A stretch of DNA of 44,244 nt from an uncultured Oscillospiraceae bacterium (lineage in GTDB: Bacteria; Bacillota; Clostridia; Oscillospirales; Oscillospiraceae): assembly GCA_934597125.1 (NCBI GenBank), contig CAKTQM010000013.1, positions 1 to 44,244 on the forward strand. The letters are read 5' to 3'. The notes under the pieces were generated by a model. The model ran no database searches and was not told where the DNA came from. It saw only the letters and a program-made list of their open reading frames with translations. Numbering within the stretch: the stretch's first letter is position 1; each line of letters opens with the position of its first letter. Below are positions 32,999 through 42,441 of this stretch, piece by piece. Made by a program: the position numbers and the translations under genes.

Positions 32999-33352
32999 GG
33001 CCGATCACTCCCTCGTCCCAGCATATGAGACAAGCCGGAGAAATAGACGCCATCCACTGCCATCAATACTATAGGGCAAATTCTTTCTCTCTGCAAGGTC
33101 TTTCTGCGAATTTCAAAATTTTCGTCAGTTATGTCAAAACATTATGTAAACAGCATTATGTAAACCTTGTGAATTAGTCAAAATTTTGTTTGTCTCCCCT
33201 TTTCACTCATGCGAAATGTGGTAAGTAAAAAACAGCCGCCCTACCAAATATGGAGAGGCAGCTGTTTTTTCCGCCGACATCGTCATTAACGGTGCCTTGT
33301 CAAGAGATTCCTGCTGTAACCGTTTAATTTCGTGATTTTCACTATGTTCTTA
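32999..33352. other. Intergenic region with a repeat and terminator
   Basis: This gap between spoIIM and the TIGR04086-family gene contains no convincing gene. It contains the direct repeat CATTATGTAAAC twice (33140-33151 and 33154-33165, two-base spacer) and the hairpin 33228-33271. Promoters for spoIIM should lie in its left half. Confidence 0.6.
33228..33271. terminator. Terminator-like hairpin downstream of TIGR04086 gene
   Basis: AAAAAACAGC (33228-33237) pairs with GCTGTTTTTT (33262-33271) around a longer internal part with further weak pairs. Confidence 0.65.
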
Positions 33353-33778
33353 TTATGTTGCCGATCCAGCCCTCCGCCTGACCGCCGCCGTTTTTACTCT
33401 GTGCCGCTTTTTCCTTCGCCCGCTTCGCAGTACATAGGAGAGCATCCCACCGCCCAGCATCGCCAGCGTGATCCCCAGCCCCCGGGGCTGGAAGCTTAAC
33501 GGCTGTGAGCACGCCAGCGCCACCCCCCATAAGATGCCGTACAGCAGTACCACTGCCGCCAACGACGCAAGCCGCCCTCCCTTCCCTTTTCCTGCATAAA
33601 AGCCCGCCGCAAAGGCTGTCAAACCACAGCCGCCATAGAGCCATCCGTCCACCATTGTCAGCGGCAGCACACCTTTTGTGACCAATAATCCCCCCAACGC
33701 CGTCCATAGCAAGAGTAGCACCACCGCCATTGCCACAGCGATCCATGTCCGTTTTCCCAAAACCACCCCAAGAGACAT
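33353..33778 (-). CDS. TIGR04086-family membrane protein
   Basis: A 141-residue protein with four hydrophobic helices and a strongly basic C-terminal tail (RSGRRKKRHRVKTAAVRRR). This matches TIGR04086-type proteins, which are regularly next to yajC in clostridia. The function is unknown; the context hints at membrane protein export. ATG 33778 has AAGGGGG upstream; the TTG at 33811 would add eleven residues without need. Confidence 0.7.
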   Translation of the reverse strand: MSLGVVLGKRTWIAVAMAVVLLLLWTALGGLLVTKGVLPLTMVDGWLYGGCGLTAFAAGFYAGKGKGGRLASLAAVVLLYGILWGVALACSQPLSFQPRGLGITLAMLGGGMLSYVLRSGRRKKRHRVKTAAVRRRAGSAT

Positions 33779-33853
33779 CGCACTTACCCCCTTATTGTTT
33801 TCCTCTTCCAACTGTATGCCCCGCCGCGGTGGTTTATGGCGGTAGTTGAAACA

Positions 33854-33888
33854 AAAAATGACGCTCTCAAAATGAGAGCGTCATTTTT
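33854..33888. terminator. yajC terminator
   Basis: Perfect 16-base arms 33854-33869 and 33873-33888 with loop AAA and outer A/T runs, just after the yajC stop on the minus strand. Confidence 0.9.
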
Positions 33889-33899
33889 GTTTCGAGTGA

Positions 33900-34358
33900 T
33901 TACTCCTCGGTCTTCGTCTCCTCTGCGGCATTTTCCTCCACAGAGGTCTCCTCCTGGGGAGCCTCGACCTCAGCAGGAGCTTCCGCCTCGTCCTTCTTGG
34001 CGGGCTTCCGACCGCCGCGCTGCATGGCGGCAGCCTGCTCGTCCAGCGTACCCACCTGGCCAATGGCAGACTTCAGGAACTCAACACGGACGCGATCCTC
34101 GCTGGTCTCGATGACCACAGTGCGGTCAGTAATGGAGACAACACGGCCATACACACCGCCGATGGTGGTCAGCCAGTCGCCCTTTTTCAGCGCGTTGCGC
34201 ATCTCTTCCGCCTGCTTTTTCCGCTTATTTTCAGGCCGGATCAGCAGGAAGTAGAAGATCGCCAGCATCACGACGATCATCAGGATAGAGGACATGCCGC
34301 CAGCCGTGGTGGAGGTAGCTCCGGATTCGGCATATGCCGTTGTAATCAGATTGAACAT
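33900..34358 (-). CDS. yajC: Preprotein translocase subunit YajC with acidic tail
   Basis: A 152-residue inner-membrane accessory of the Sec translocon (SecDF-YajC). One transmembrane helix lies at about 22-42 (MSSILMIVVMLAIFYFLLIRP). A cytosolic beta domain (GDWLTTIGGVYGRVVSI and following) reaches to about 105. The last 40 residues form an acidic, Ala/Pro/Glu-rich tail (KKDEAEAPAEVEAPQEE and on) not needed in most homologues. It follows tgt in the usual clostridial order and precedes the TIGR04086 gene. Confidence 0.94.
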   Translation of the reverse strand: MFNLITTAYAESGATSTTAGGMSSILMIVVMLAIFYFLLIRPENKRKKQAEEMRNALKKGDWLTTIGGVYGRVVSITDRTVVIETSEDRVRVEFLKSAIGQVGTLDEQAAAMQRGGRKPAKKDEAEAPAEVEAPQEETSVEENAAEETKTEE

Positions 34359-34447
34359 AGGGGATACTCCTTTTCACAGATATCTTAACTATTATACATA
34401 AGTCTTGTCCCTTTGGCAAGGGGTTTGGCAGCACTTGGCAAGAAAAT

Positions 34448-35584
34448 TTATACTTTTTCCGCCAGCTTCCGGCTGTACTCGGCGCAAAAAGCATCATAGG
34501 TGTTTTCATCCAATGCATCGCGGATGCGTTGAGTCAGCTTATTGTAGAAATACAGGTTGTGCATCACCGCCAGACGCATGCCCAACATTTCCTGGGCCGT
34601 AAACAGATGGCGCAGATAGGCGCGGCTGAACTTTCTGCAAACAGGGCAGTCACACTGCGGATCAATAGGGCCGTCATCCAGCTTGTACTGGGCATTTTTG
34701 ATGTTCATAGTGCCCTGCCAGGTAAACAGTTTGCCATGGCGGGCGTTGCGGGCCGGCATCACACAGTCGAAGAAGTCCACACCGCGGGCCACGCCTTCGA
34801 TGATATTGCTGGGTGTTCCCACGCCCATCAGATATCGCGGCTTGTCCGCAGGCATGTAGGGTTCTACCGCGTCGATGATCTCATACATCACCTCGGTAGG
34901 CTCACCAACCGCCAGACCGCCGATGGCAAAGCCATCGCAGTCGATCTTGGCGATCTGCTGCATGTGCCAGATTCGCAGGTCGGCATAAGTCGCGCCCTGA
35001 TTGATACCGAACAACATCTGCTTGGGGTTCACCGTATCCGGCAGCGCATTGAGCCGGTCATGCTCCGCCTTGCACCGCTCCAACCACCGCAGCGTCCGCT
35101 CGCAGGACGCCTTGGCATAGTCGTAGGGCGCCGGATTCTCCACACATTCGTCAAAGGCCATGGCAATGTCGCTGCCCAGATTGGATTGGATGCGCATGCT
35201 CTCCTCCGGCCCCATAAAAATACGGTGTCCATCTAAATGAGAGGCGAAGGTCACACCCTCTTCCTTGATTTTACGCAGGCTGGCAAGGGAAAACACTTGA
35301 AAGCCTCCGCTGTCCGTCAGAATAGGGCCATCCCATCTCATGAACTTGTGCAGTCCGCCCAGTGCCTTGATGGTCTCGTCACCGGGGCGGAGATGCAGGT
35401 GATAGGTGTTGCTCAGTTCGATCTGGCACCCCAGCTGATCCCGCAGATCAAAGGCGTCAATACCGCCCTTGATGGCCGCCTGCGTCCCCACGTTCATGAA
35501 CACCGGCGTCTGTACCACGCCGCCGTGGGCACACTGGAACTGCCCCCGACGGGCACATCCCTGTTTCTTGATTATTTTGAACAT
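34448..35584 (-). CDS. tgt: tRNA-guanine transglycosylase
   Basis: A 378-residue enzyme that exchanges G34 of tRNAs with GUN anticodons for the preQ1 base. The catalytic Asp is in LTDSGGFQVFSLA (D91); the second active-site block RYLMGVGTP follows. CDCPVCRKFSRAYLRHLF contains the zinc ligands. It follows queA by 14 bases, so the two act in one pathway and one operon. Confidence 0.97.
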   Translation of the reverse strand: MFKIIKKQGCARRGQFQCAHGGVVQTPVFMNVGTQAAIKGGIDAFDLRDQLGCQIELSNTYHLHLRPGDETIKALGGLHKFMRWDGPILTDSGGFQVFSLASLRKIKEEGVTFASHLDGHRIFMGPEESMRIQSNLGSDIAMAFDECVENPAPYDYAKASCERTLRWLERCKAEHDRLNALPDTVNPKQMLFGINQGATYADLRIWHMQQIAKIDCDGFAIGGLAVGEPTEVMYEIIDAVEPYMPADKPRYLMGVGTPSNIIEGVARGVDFFDCVMPARNARHGKLFTWQGTMNIKNAQYKLDDGPIDPQCDCPVCRKFSRAYLRHLFTAQEMLGMRLAVMHNLYFYNKLTQRIRDALDENTYDAFCAEYSRKLAEKV

Positions 35585-35598
35585 ATCCCTCTCCTGTT

Positions 35599-36678
<1,080 letters not shown>

Positions 36679-36755
36679 ACTTCTCCCCTTTCTTCAACCG
36701 TTTTCTGCCATTCCCTCATTTTACAAAATATTTCATTGAATCCTTCGGTTTATCG

Positions 36756-36784
36756 TTGACGATAGGACTCCCGCGATGTATAAT
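36756..36784 (+). promoter_or_regulatory. Promoter of the Ptb-family gene
   Basis: TTGACG (36756-36761), 17 bases and TATAAT (36779-36784). The AGGAGG ribosome-binding site lies just before the ATG. Confidence 0.85.
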
Positions 36785-36840
36785 GGTAAAAGTAACCATG
36801 ATCCCCCATCTGCACAAACGATTTTCAGGAGGAAACGTAC

Positions 36841-37755
36841 ATGATCAATACCATAAACGGCATTTTAGAGGCCGCCAAGGGCGGTAAGACTGGTGTCATC
36901 GCCGTGGCCGCCGCACACGACCAACCCGTGATCGAGGCGGTGGTGGAGGCACGCAAGGAGGGCATCGCCACCCCTATTCTGGTGGGCCATGTGGACGAGA
37001 TCAAGGACATGCTGTCCGGTCTGGGCGAAACCCCCGCTGATTACGAAATTGTTGCCGGCGACAGCGATACCGACTGTGCCGCCAAGGCTGTGGCCCTGTG
37101 CGCCGAGGGCAAGGCCAATTTCCTGATGAAGGGCATCCTGGGCACCGCTGATTTGATGCGCGCTGTATTTAATAAAGAGCACGGTCTGCGCACCAGCCAC
37201 CTCACTACCCACTGCATGTTCTATGAGATCCCCGCCTACGGGAAAATGGTGATCCTCACTGACGGCGGTGTCAACACCTTCCCCGATCTGGACAAGAAAG
37301 CTGAGATTCTGGAAAACGCCGCTATGGTACTGCATGCCCTGGGCTATGAGAGCATCAACGCCGCCTGCATCTGCGGTGCGGAGGTGGTGAACCCCAAGAT
37401 CCAGTCCACTGTGGATGCCGACGCCCTGGCCCACATGACAGAACGCTGGAGCAAGTACAACATGAACGTCTGCGGCCCCGCGGCTTTGGATCTGGCCGTC
37501 AGCAAGGAGGCCTGCCACCACAAGCACTACACCGCTCCCGGCGCGGGCGATGCCGACATCCTGCTGGTGCCCAACTACGAGGTGGGCAACGGCATCGGCA
37601 AGGCCGCTTCCCTGTTCGGCAACGCCAAGAACGCCGGTATCATCCTGGGCGCCAAGGTGCCTATTGTGCTGGTGTCCCGCGCCGACAGCGCCGAATCCAA
37701 GCTGGCTTCCATCGCCGCCGGCAGCGTACTGGCCCAGCGGATGGAGCTGAACTGA
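36841..37755 (+). CDS. ptb: Phosphate butyryltransferase-family enzyme
   Basis: A 304-residue phosphate acyltransferase of the Pta/Ptb family. These enzymes interconvert an acyl-CoA (often butyryl- or branched-chain acyl-CoA) with acyl phosphate. Family blocks are FLMKGILGTADLMRAVF, HCMFYEIPAYGKMVILTDGGVN and LVPNYEVGNGIGKA. Length fits Ptb rather than the longer Pta. No butyrate kinase is adjacent. It is monocistronic, with a near-consensus promoter and codon use of a highly expressed gene (dense GGC/GCC/CTG). The exact acyl substrate is not shown by sequence. Confidence 0.88.
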   Translation: MINTINGILEAAKGGKTGVIAVAAAHDQPVIEAVVEARKEGIATPILVGHVDEIKDMLSGLGETPADYEIVAGDSDTDCAAKAVALCAEGKANFLMKGILGTADLMRAVFNKEHGLRTSHLTTHCMFYEIPAYGKMVILTDGGVNTFPDLDKKAEILENAAMVLHALGYESINAACICGAEVVNPKIQSTVDADALAHMTERWSKYNMNVCGPAALDLAVSKEACHHKHYTAPGAGDADILLVPNYEVGNGIGKAASLFGNAKNAGIILGAKVPIVLVSRADSAESKLASIAAGSVLAQRMELN

Positions 37756-37817
37756 GGCGCCGTATTGTTTCGTTTGCATAAATTTTTCCGTTAAATTTCT
37801 TTTTCTTTGATAAATAC

Positions 37818-37846
37818 TTGACAATCAAAGAAAACCCTCGTATAGT
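37818..37846 (+). promoter_or_regulatory. Aminotransferase gene promoter
   Basis: TTGACA (37818-37823), 17 bases and TATAGT (37841-37846), with an expected leader of about 60 bases. Confidence 0.8.
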
Positions 37847-37911
37847 AATAGTTGGTCACGCATGTGTTTGAGCCGCATGCGGAAAAATAAAGAAAAATAG
37901 GAGCTGTTATC

Positions 37912-39102
37912 ATGGTCAATCAGGAATATTACACTCTCGGTACCGCCCCCTCCGTCATTCGCCAGCTGTTCGCCTACGGTCTGGAGCAGGCCAAGGTCGT
38001 TGGCCCCGAAAATGTCTATGATTATTCTCTGGGCAATCCCAGCATCCCCGCCCCCAAGAAGGTCAACGAGTCCATCAAGAAGATCGTGGACGAGACCGAT
38101 TCCATCAAACTGCATGGCTATTCCATGGCCCCCGGCTTTGAGGAAGCCCGCGCCGCCGTCGCCAAGGATCTGGCCGCCCGCTTCGGTCTGGATGTGAAGG
38201 CCAGTGAGCTGTTCTTCACATGCGGCGCCGCCCCCGCCCTGATCTCCATTATCAAGGCTCTGATCGTGGACGCCGACAGTGAGATCATGGCCATCGCCCC
38301 CTTCTTCCCCGAATACCGTCCCTTCGTCAATGCCAACGGCGGCAAGCTGGTGGTAGTTCCCGCGGACACCAAGGCCTTCCAGATCCATCTGGACGAGGTG
38401 GAGAAGCGCATTACCAAGCACACCCAGGGCATCATCGTCAACTCCCCCAACAACCCCTCCGGCGTCGTATACACCGAGGAGACTTTGAAGGGTCTGGCCG
38501 CTCTGCTGGAGCGCAAGAGCGCCGAGTATGGACACCCCATCTACATCATTGCTGACGAGCCCTATCGTGAGCTGGTCTATGGCGGTGTGAAGGTTCCCTT
38601 CATCCCCTGCCTGTACAAGAATACCATCGTGTGCTATTCCTACTCCAAGTCCCTGTCCCTGCCCGGTGAGCGTATCGGTTACGTCTACGTGCCCGGTTTC
38701 GCCGATGACAGCCATGCTGTGTACGCCGCCATTTCCGGCGCTGCCCGCATCATGGGTCACGTCTGCCCCCCGACTCTGATGCAGAAGGTCATTGAGTACT
38801 GCGCCGAGGAGCGCCCTGACCTGGTGGCTTACGATGAAAACCGCAACCTGCTGTACAACAGCCTGACCGAGATGGGCTATGAGTGTGCCAAGCCCGACGG
38901 TGCTTTCTATCTGTTTGTCAAGGCACCCAACGGTGACGCCAACGTTTTCTCCGAGAAGGCTAAGCTGGGCCACAATTTGCTGGTGGTTCCCGCCGATGGC
39001 TTCGGCTGCCCCGGCTTCTTCCGTCTGAGCTACTGCGTGTCCAACGACATGATCCGCCGCAGTCTGCCCGCCTTCAAGGCCATGATCGAATCTTTCAAAT
39101 AA
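37912..39102 (+). CDS. Class I/II pyridoxal-phosphate aminotransferase
   Basis: A 396-residue fold-type I aminotransferase of the AspC-like group. NSPNNPSG (177-184), ADEPYRE (Asp 215) and YSYSKSLSLPGERIGY (cofactor Lys 246) form the active site. FFRLSYCVSND near the end supplies the carboxylate-binding Arg. Substrate is likely an aspartate, alanine or aromatic-type amino acid. It has its own strong promoter and terminator and codon use of a highly expressed gene. Nearby asnA may point to aspartate/asparagine metabolism, but the two have separate promoters. Confidence 0.88.
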   Translation: MVNQEYYTLGTAPSVIRQLFAYGLEQAKVVGPENVYDYSLGNPSIPAPKKVNESIKKIVDETDSIKLHGYSMAPGFEEARAAVAKDLAARFGLDVKASELFFTCGAAPALISIIKALIVDADSEIMAIAPFFPEYRPFVNANGGKLVVVPADTKAFQIHLDEVEKRITKHTQGIIVNSPNNPSGVVYTEETLKGLAALLERKSAEYGHPIYIIADEPYRELVYGGVKVPFIPCLYKNTIVCYSYSKSLSLPGERIGYVYVPGFADDSHAVYAAISGAARIMGHVCPPTLMQKVIEYCAEERPDLVAYDENRNLLYNSLTEMGYECAKPDGAFYLFVKAPNGDANVFSEKAKLGHNLLVVPADGFGCPGFFRLSYCVSNDMIRRSLPAFKAMIESFK

Positions 39103-39114
39103 GCTCCACTTATG

Positions 39115-39152
39115 AAAAAAGCGCTGCATCCACAAGGATGCAGCGCTTTTTT
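39115..39152 (+). terminator. Aminotransferase terminator
   Basis: Seventeen-base arms 39115-39131 and 39136-39152 with an ACAA loop and T-run. Confidence 0.93.
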
Positions 39153-39177
39153 TGATAAAATTTAGGAATATTTACCC

Positions 39178-39206
39178 TTGTCAAGCAAAAGGCTCACCGT
39201 TATAAT
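39178..39206 (+). promoter_or_regulatory. asnA promoter
   Basis: TTGTCA (39178-39183), 17 bases and TATAAT (39201-39206), about 36 bases before the ATG. Confidence 0.8.
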
Positions 39207-39241
39207 AGAGTGCATATTTTTTAAGAAAGAGGTGCTAAGGC

Positions 39242-40252
39242 ATGAGTAAGGTTTTCATTCCCGCCGGTTACAAAACGCCGCTGTCTGTCTACGAAATGCA
39301 GCGTGCTATCGAGTTCATCAAGAGTAACTTTCAGGTCAATCTGGGTCAAGCGCTGAATCTGCGCCGGGTCTCCGCCCCCCTGTTTGTCCGTGAGGACTCC
39401 GGTTTGAATGACAACCTCAACGGCGTGGAGCGCCCTGTTTCCTTCGATATTCCCGATGTCGGCGCCAACGGTCAGGTGGTACATTCTCTGGCAAAGTGGA
39501 AGCGTCTGGCCCTGAAACGCTATGAGTTCAATGTTGGCAAGGGCCTTTTCACCGATATGAACGCCATTCGCCGCGACGAAGAGGTGGATAACCTCCATTC
39601 CGTCTACGTGGATCAGTGGGACTGGGAAAAAGTCATTTCCCGCGAGGATCGTAACGTCAACTTCTTGAAGCAGACCGTCCGCGCCATCGTGGGTGCCGTG
39701 GTGGAAACCAACGACGCGCTGCAGATCGCTTTCCCCAGCCTGCATACCAAGCTGGAGCGTGAGGTTTATTTCGTCACCACTCAGGAGCTGGAGGATCGCT
39801 GGCCCGACCTGACCCCCAAGGAGCGGGAGCATGCCATCTGCCGTGAACACCACACCGTGTTTCTCATGCAGATCGGCGACAACCTGAAACGCTCCGGAAA
39901 GCCCCATGATGGCCGTGCCCCCGACTACGACGACTGGTCTTTGAATGGCGACATTCTGCTGTATAACCCCATTCTGGACAGCTCCTTTGAGATCTCCTCC
40001 ATGGGTATCCGCGTGGACGAGGCCGCTATGGACTATCAGTTGAACGCCCGTGGCTGCAATGACCGCCGTGAGCTGCCCTTCCATAAGATGCTGCTCAATG
40101 GCGAACTGCCTCTGACCATCGGCGGCGGTATCGGCCAGTCTCGTTTGTGCATGCTGATGATCGGCACCTGCCATATCGGTGAGGTACAGGCCAGCCTGTG
40201 GGATGCCGAAACCGAAAAAGCCTGCGCTGACGCCGGCATCATGCTGCTGTAA
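39242..40252 (+). CDS. asnA: Aspartate-ammonia ligase
   Basis: A 336-residue class II tRNA-synthetase-like enzyme that makes asparagine from aspartate, ammonia and ATP. Characteristic blocks are VNLGQALNLRRVSAPLFVR, VHSLAKWKRLAL, YVDQWDWEKVI and LPLTIGGGIGQSRLCMLML-like near the C-terminus (here LPLTIGGGIGQSRLCMLMIG). GAAAGAGG precedes the ATG. It has its own promoter and terminator. Length is standard. Confidence 0.97.
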   Translation: MSKVFIPAGYKTPLSVYEMQRAIEFIKSNFQVNLGQALNLRRVSAPLFVREDSGLNDNLNGVERPVSFDIPDVGANGQVVHSLAKWKRLALKRYEFNVGKGLFTDMNAIRRDEEVDNLHSVYVDQWDWEKVISREDRNVNFLKQTVRAIVGAVVETNDALQIAFPSLHTKLEREVYFVTTQELEDRWPDLTPKEREHAICREHHTVFLMQIGDNLKRSGKPHDGRAPDYDDWSLNGDILLYNPILDSSFEISSMGIRVDEAAMDYQLNARGCNDRRELPFHKMLLNGELPLTIGGGIGQSRLCMLMIGTCHIGEVQASLWDAETEKACADAGIMLL

Positions 40253-40278
40253 TTTTCTCGCAAGTCTACAAGCCTATA

Positions 40279-40310
40279 AAATACCCCCGCCTGCAAGGAC
40301 GGGGGTATTT
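40279..40310 (+). terminator. asnA terminator
   Basis: Eleven-base arms 40279-40289 and 40300-40310 (AAATACCCCCG and complement) followed by TTG. It lies between converging asnA and the DivIVA-like gene. Confidence 0.85.
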
Positions 40311-40325
40311 TTGTTGTATTCCCTA

Positions 40326-40940
40326 TTATTTCAGCGAATCCTCAAGATTCTGCAAGCCCTCCAGCATGGTGTCAAATCCGGAGAAGTCACAGTTCACCAG
40401 AATGTCCTCTGTCCGACGCACCTCCTGCAGCAGCTTCTCATTTATAAAGGCATACTGCCCCCTCTGCGCCTGACACCAACCCCGCTGCTGACCGATGATC
40501 TGACGCAGCCTCTCAATAGCCTGAGCACGGAATTCCTCCGTACGGCGATGGGCACTGATTTCAATGTCCCCTATATGCTCTTTCAGGTTTATGTATTCAC
40601 TGGCTGCCGCCCGCAGTCCCTCGTTCTCGGTACGCAGCGTCTCCTTCTCGCGGCGCAGTGTTTCAGCTTCCTCCTTCACGGTGTTCAGCTCTGCCCGCAC
40701 CATCTCCAACTGCTGCTGCAACGACACCTGCTCCACCTCATCCTGACGTTCCTGCTTTCTCTGGGCGTGCAATGTACGGAGCGCCTGCTCCATCCGCTCT
40801 TTTTCCATGCGCAGTGCGTTATTCTCTTTCTCCAGCGCCTCGGTCTTCTCCTGAGCCTCTCGGGCGGACTGTTCAATATATTTGATCACATCGGTTCGAT
40901 CAAAGCCGCCAAACATACATGTTCTGAAATTTGTGCTCAT
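40326..40940 (-). CDS. DivIVA-like coiled-coil protein
   Basis: A 204-residue protein. The start MSTNFRTCMFGGFDRTDVIKYIEQ resembles the membrane-targeting N-terminus of DivIVA/GpsB proteins (FxGY/FDxxDV). About residues 25-115 form a continuous coiled coil rich in Glu, Lys, Arg and Leu. A second helical region extends from 120 to the end. A role at cell poles or the division site is plausible. ATG 40940 is chosen because GGAGGGG lies six bases upstream; 40943 is the alternative. Confidence 0.75.
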   Translation of the reverse strand: MSTNFRTCMFGGFDRTDVIKYIEQSAREAQEKTEALEKENNALRMEKERMEQALRTLHAQRKQERQDEVEQVSLQQQLEMVRAELNTVKEEAETLRREKETLRTENEGLRAAASEYINLKEHIGDIEISAHRRTEEFRAQAIERLRQIIGQQRGWCQAQRGQYAFINEKLLQEVRRTEDILVNCDFSGFDTMLEGLQNLEDSLK

Positions 40941-41043
40941 CATTTTCCCCTCCGCCAATAGTGTATAGAACCTTTTTCTTTACGATACCACAATTTCCTT
41001 CCTTTTACAACCCGAAAAAAATCAAAAAAAGCAAAAATACCTC

Positions 41044-41072
41044 TTGCTTTTTTGGAAAAGATATGCTATTAT
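41044..41072 (+). promoter_or_regulatory. tRNA-Arg promoter
   Basis: TTGCTT (41044-41049), 17 bases and TATTAT (41067-41072). An inverted repeat, AAAAAAGCAA (41025-41034) with TTGCTTTTTT (41044-41053), overlaps the -35. Confidence 0.6.
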
Positions 41073-41095
41073 TAGCAAGTCGTCTGGAGAGACAT

Positions 41096-41172
41096 GCGCC
41101 GTTAGCTCAGCTGGATAGAGCGTCTGGCTACGGACCAGAAGGCCGGGGGTTCGAATCCCTCACGGCGTGCCA
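41096..41172 (+). tRNA. tRNA-Arg (ACG)
   Basis: A 77-base tRNA. The acceptor stem GCGCCGT pairs with ACGGCGT (one G-U). The D arm is GCTCAGCTGGATAGAGC and the anticodon loop CTACGGA gives ACG. The T arm is GGGGGTTCGAATCCCTC, and 3' CCA is encoded. It is transcribed from the promoter at 41044-41072 and followed by a terminator. Its 3' end is the likely attachment site for the integrase gene that starts 117 bases downstream. Confidence 0.97.
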
Positions 41173-41207
41173 AAAATCCTCGGAATCGTAAGATTTCGAG
41201 GATTTTT
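41172..41207 (+). terminator. Terminator after tRNA-Arg
   Basis: AAAAATCCTCG (41172-41182) and CGAGGATTTTT (41197-41207) form an 11-base stem with a further weak inner stem, then T-rich sequence. Confidence 0.88.
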
Positions 41208-41289
41208 GTTTTGCATAAGTTGCTATTTTCGCCTGTTGCTCTTTTCAGACCCAAACGCTGACCCCAACGGGAACGGATAGCGGAAACCG

Positions 41290-42441
41290 TCAGACAGCAC
41301 GGGAGAGGATGCTCCCCATCGTTTGCGCCGCCTTGAACTGTGCGTCGGTGGTGACGTGGGCATAGGTGTCCAGCGTGAAGCCTGCGGAGTAGTGACCGAG
41401 CATCGAGGAGACGGTTTTTACGTCCACGCCGTTTTGCAGCGCCATGGTTGCGAAGGTGTGTCGAAGGTCATGAAAGCGTATCCGTGGCAATCCCGCCCGT
41501 TTCAGCACTCTTTGCAGCATATGCAGGACGCTGTCCGGTGACATAGGGCCTTCGGTGGGCGATGGGAATACCCACTCGCTATTTCCGACTTTGCATTTCT
41601 GCATTTTCAGAATGCTTATCGCGTCTGCCGACAGGGGCAGCGTTCGATAGGCGTTTTTCGTTTTCAATGGTGCTTCGACTATTTTGCCATTCTGCCGTGA
41701 AATTGCCCGTTGGATTTTCAGCACACCACGGTCGAGGTCGACGTCCGTCCATTTCAACCCCAGCAGTTCGCCCCGCCGAAGTCCGGTAGCGAGGTCGAGG
41801 TAGTAGAGCTCGTACACGCCGCTATCCCTGGCTTCTTGGAAGAAGGAGCTGAGCTGGTCGGCGGTCAGCGTTTTCATCTCCTTGTGTTCGACTTTCGGCA
41901 AGGCGCAGCCCTGTGTCGGATTGCGGGTTACCAACTTCTGCTCCATGGCGAGGTTGTACGCCGAGCCGATCATCTGGTGGATGTTGCGGACAGTCTTTGG
42001 GGCCAGACCTTTCGACTTTTTCTTGGCCTCGACGCGGTCTACCCGGCCACCGTCCAGCAGGTGCTTGTAGAGCCGCTGCAAGTCCAGAGAAGTCAATTCT
42101 GCCAGCGGAATGCTGCCGATCTGCGGCTTGATGTGGTTTTTCAGAAAGCCTTGCGAGGTCTTGAACGTGGACGGGCGCAATTTCACCTTGGCGTAGTTCT
42201 CCATCCACACTTCCAGCCATGTTCCCACCGTGTAGGTCTTGGCCCGTCCGTAGTCGATGCCGACGTTTTCCTCTATGGCTTTCTTCAACTTCTCCTTGAC
42301 CTCCGCTTGCGTTTTGCCGAGGACATTTTTGATGATTGCCTTGCCGGTTTCGGGATCGTGGCCGACTGTGTAACGTCCCTCCCATCGGCCATCCTTGCGC
42401 TTTCGGATATTGCCTTCTCCGTTTGCTCGTCGTTTTGGCAT
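41290..42441 (-). CDS. int: Tyrosine integrase of a tRNA-Arg-linked mobile element
   Basis: A 383-residue phage/ICE-type integrase. An N-terminal AP2-like arm-binding domain (GEGNIRKRKDGRWEGRYTVG) is followed by a core-binding domain (about 65-175) and the catalytic domain. R222 (TGLRRGELL), H324 and R327 (FHDLRHTF), H350 (LGHYS) and Tyr 360 (LDTYAHV) are all present. The start at 42441 has AAAGGAGGT seven bases ahead; the longer frame has none. It points toward tRNA-Arg, the standard layout for integration into a tRNA 3' end. No small excisionase gene is evident upstream. The small inverted repeat ACGGTA/TACCGT (42461-42477) just before the RBS could be an operator. Confidence 0.93.
   Translation of the reverse strand: MPKRRANGEGNIRKRKDGRWEGRYTVGHDPETGKAIIKNVLGKTQAEVKEKLKKAIEENVGIDYGRAKTYTVGTWLEVWMENYAKVKLRPSTFKTSQGFLKNHIKPQIGSIPLAELTSLDLQRLYKHLLDGGRVDRVEAKKKSKGLAPKTVRNIHQMIGSAYNLAMEQKLVTRNPTQGCALPKVEHKEMKTLTADQLSSFFQEARDSGVYELYYLDLATGLRRGELLGLKWTDVDLDRGVLKIQRAISRQNGKIVEAPLKTKNAYRTLPLSADAISILKMQKCKVGNSEWVFPSPTEGPMSPDSVLHMLQRVLKRAGLPRIRFHDLRHTFATMALQNGVDVKTVSSMLGHYSAGFTLDTYAHVTTDAQFKAAQTMGSILSRAV

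Noticed and set aside
37825..39135. 436-residue open frame on the minus strand
   Set aside because: Antisense to the highly expressed aminotransferase; no start signals or recognisable domain.
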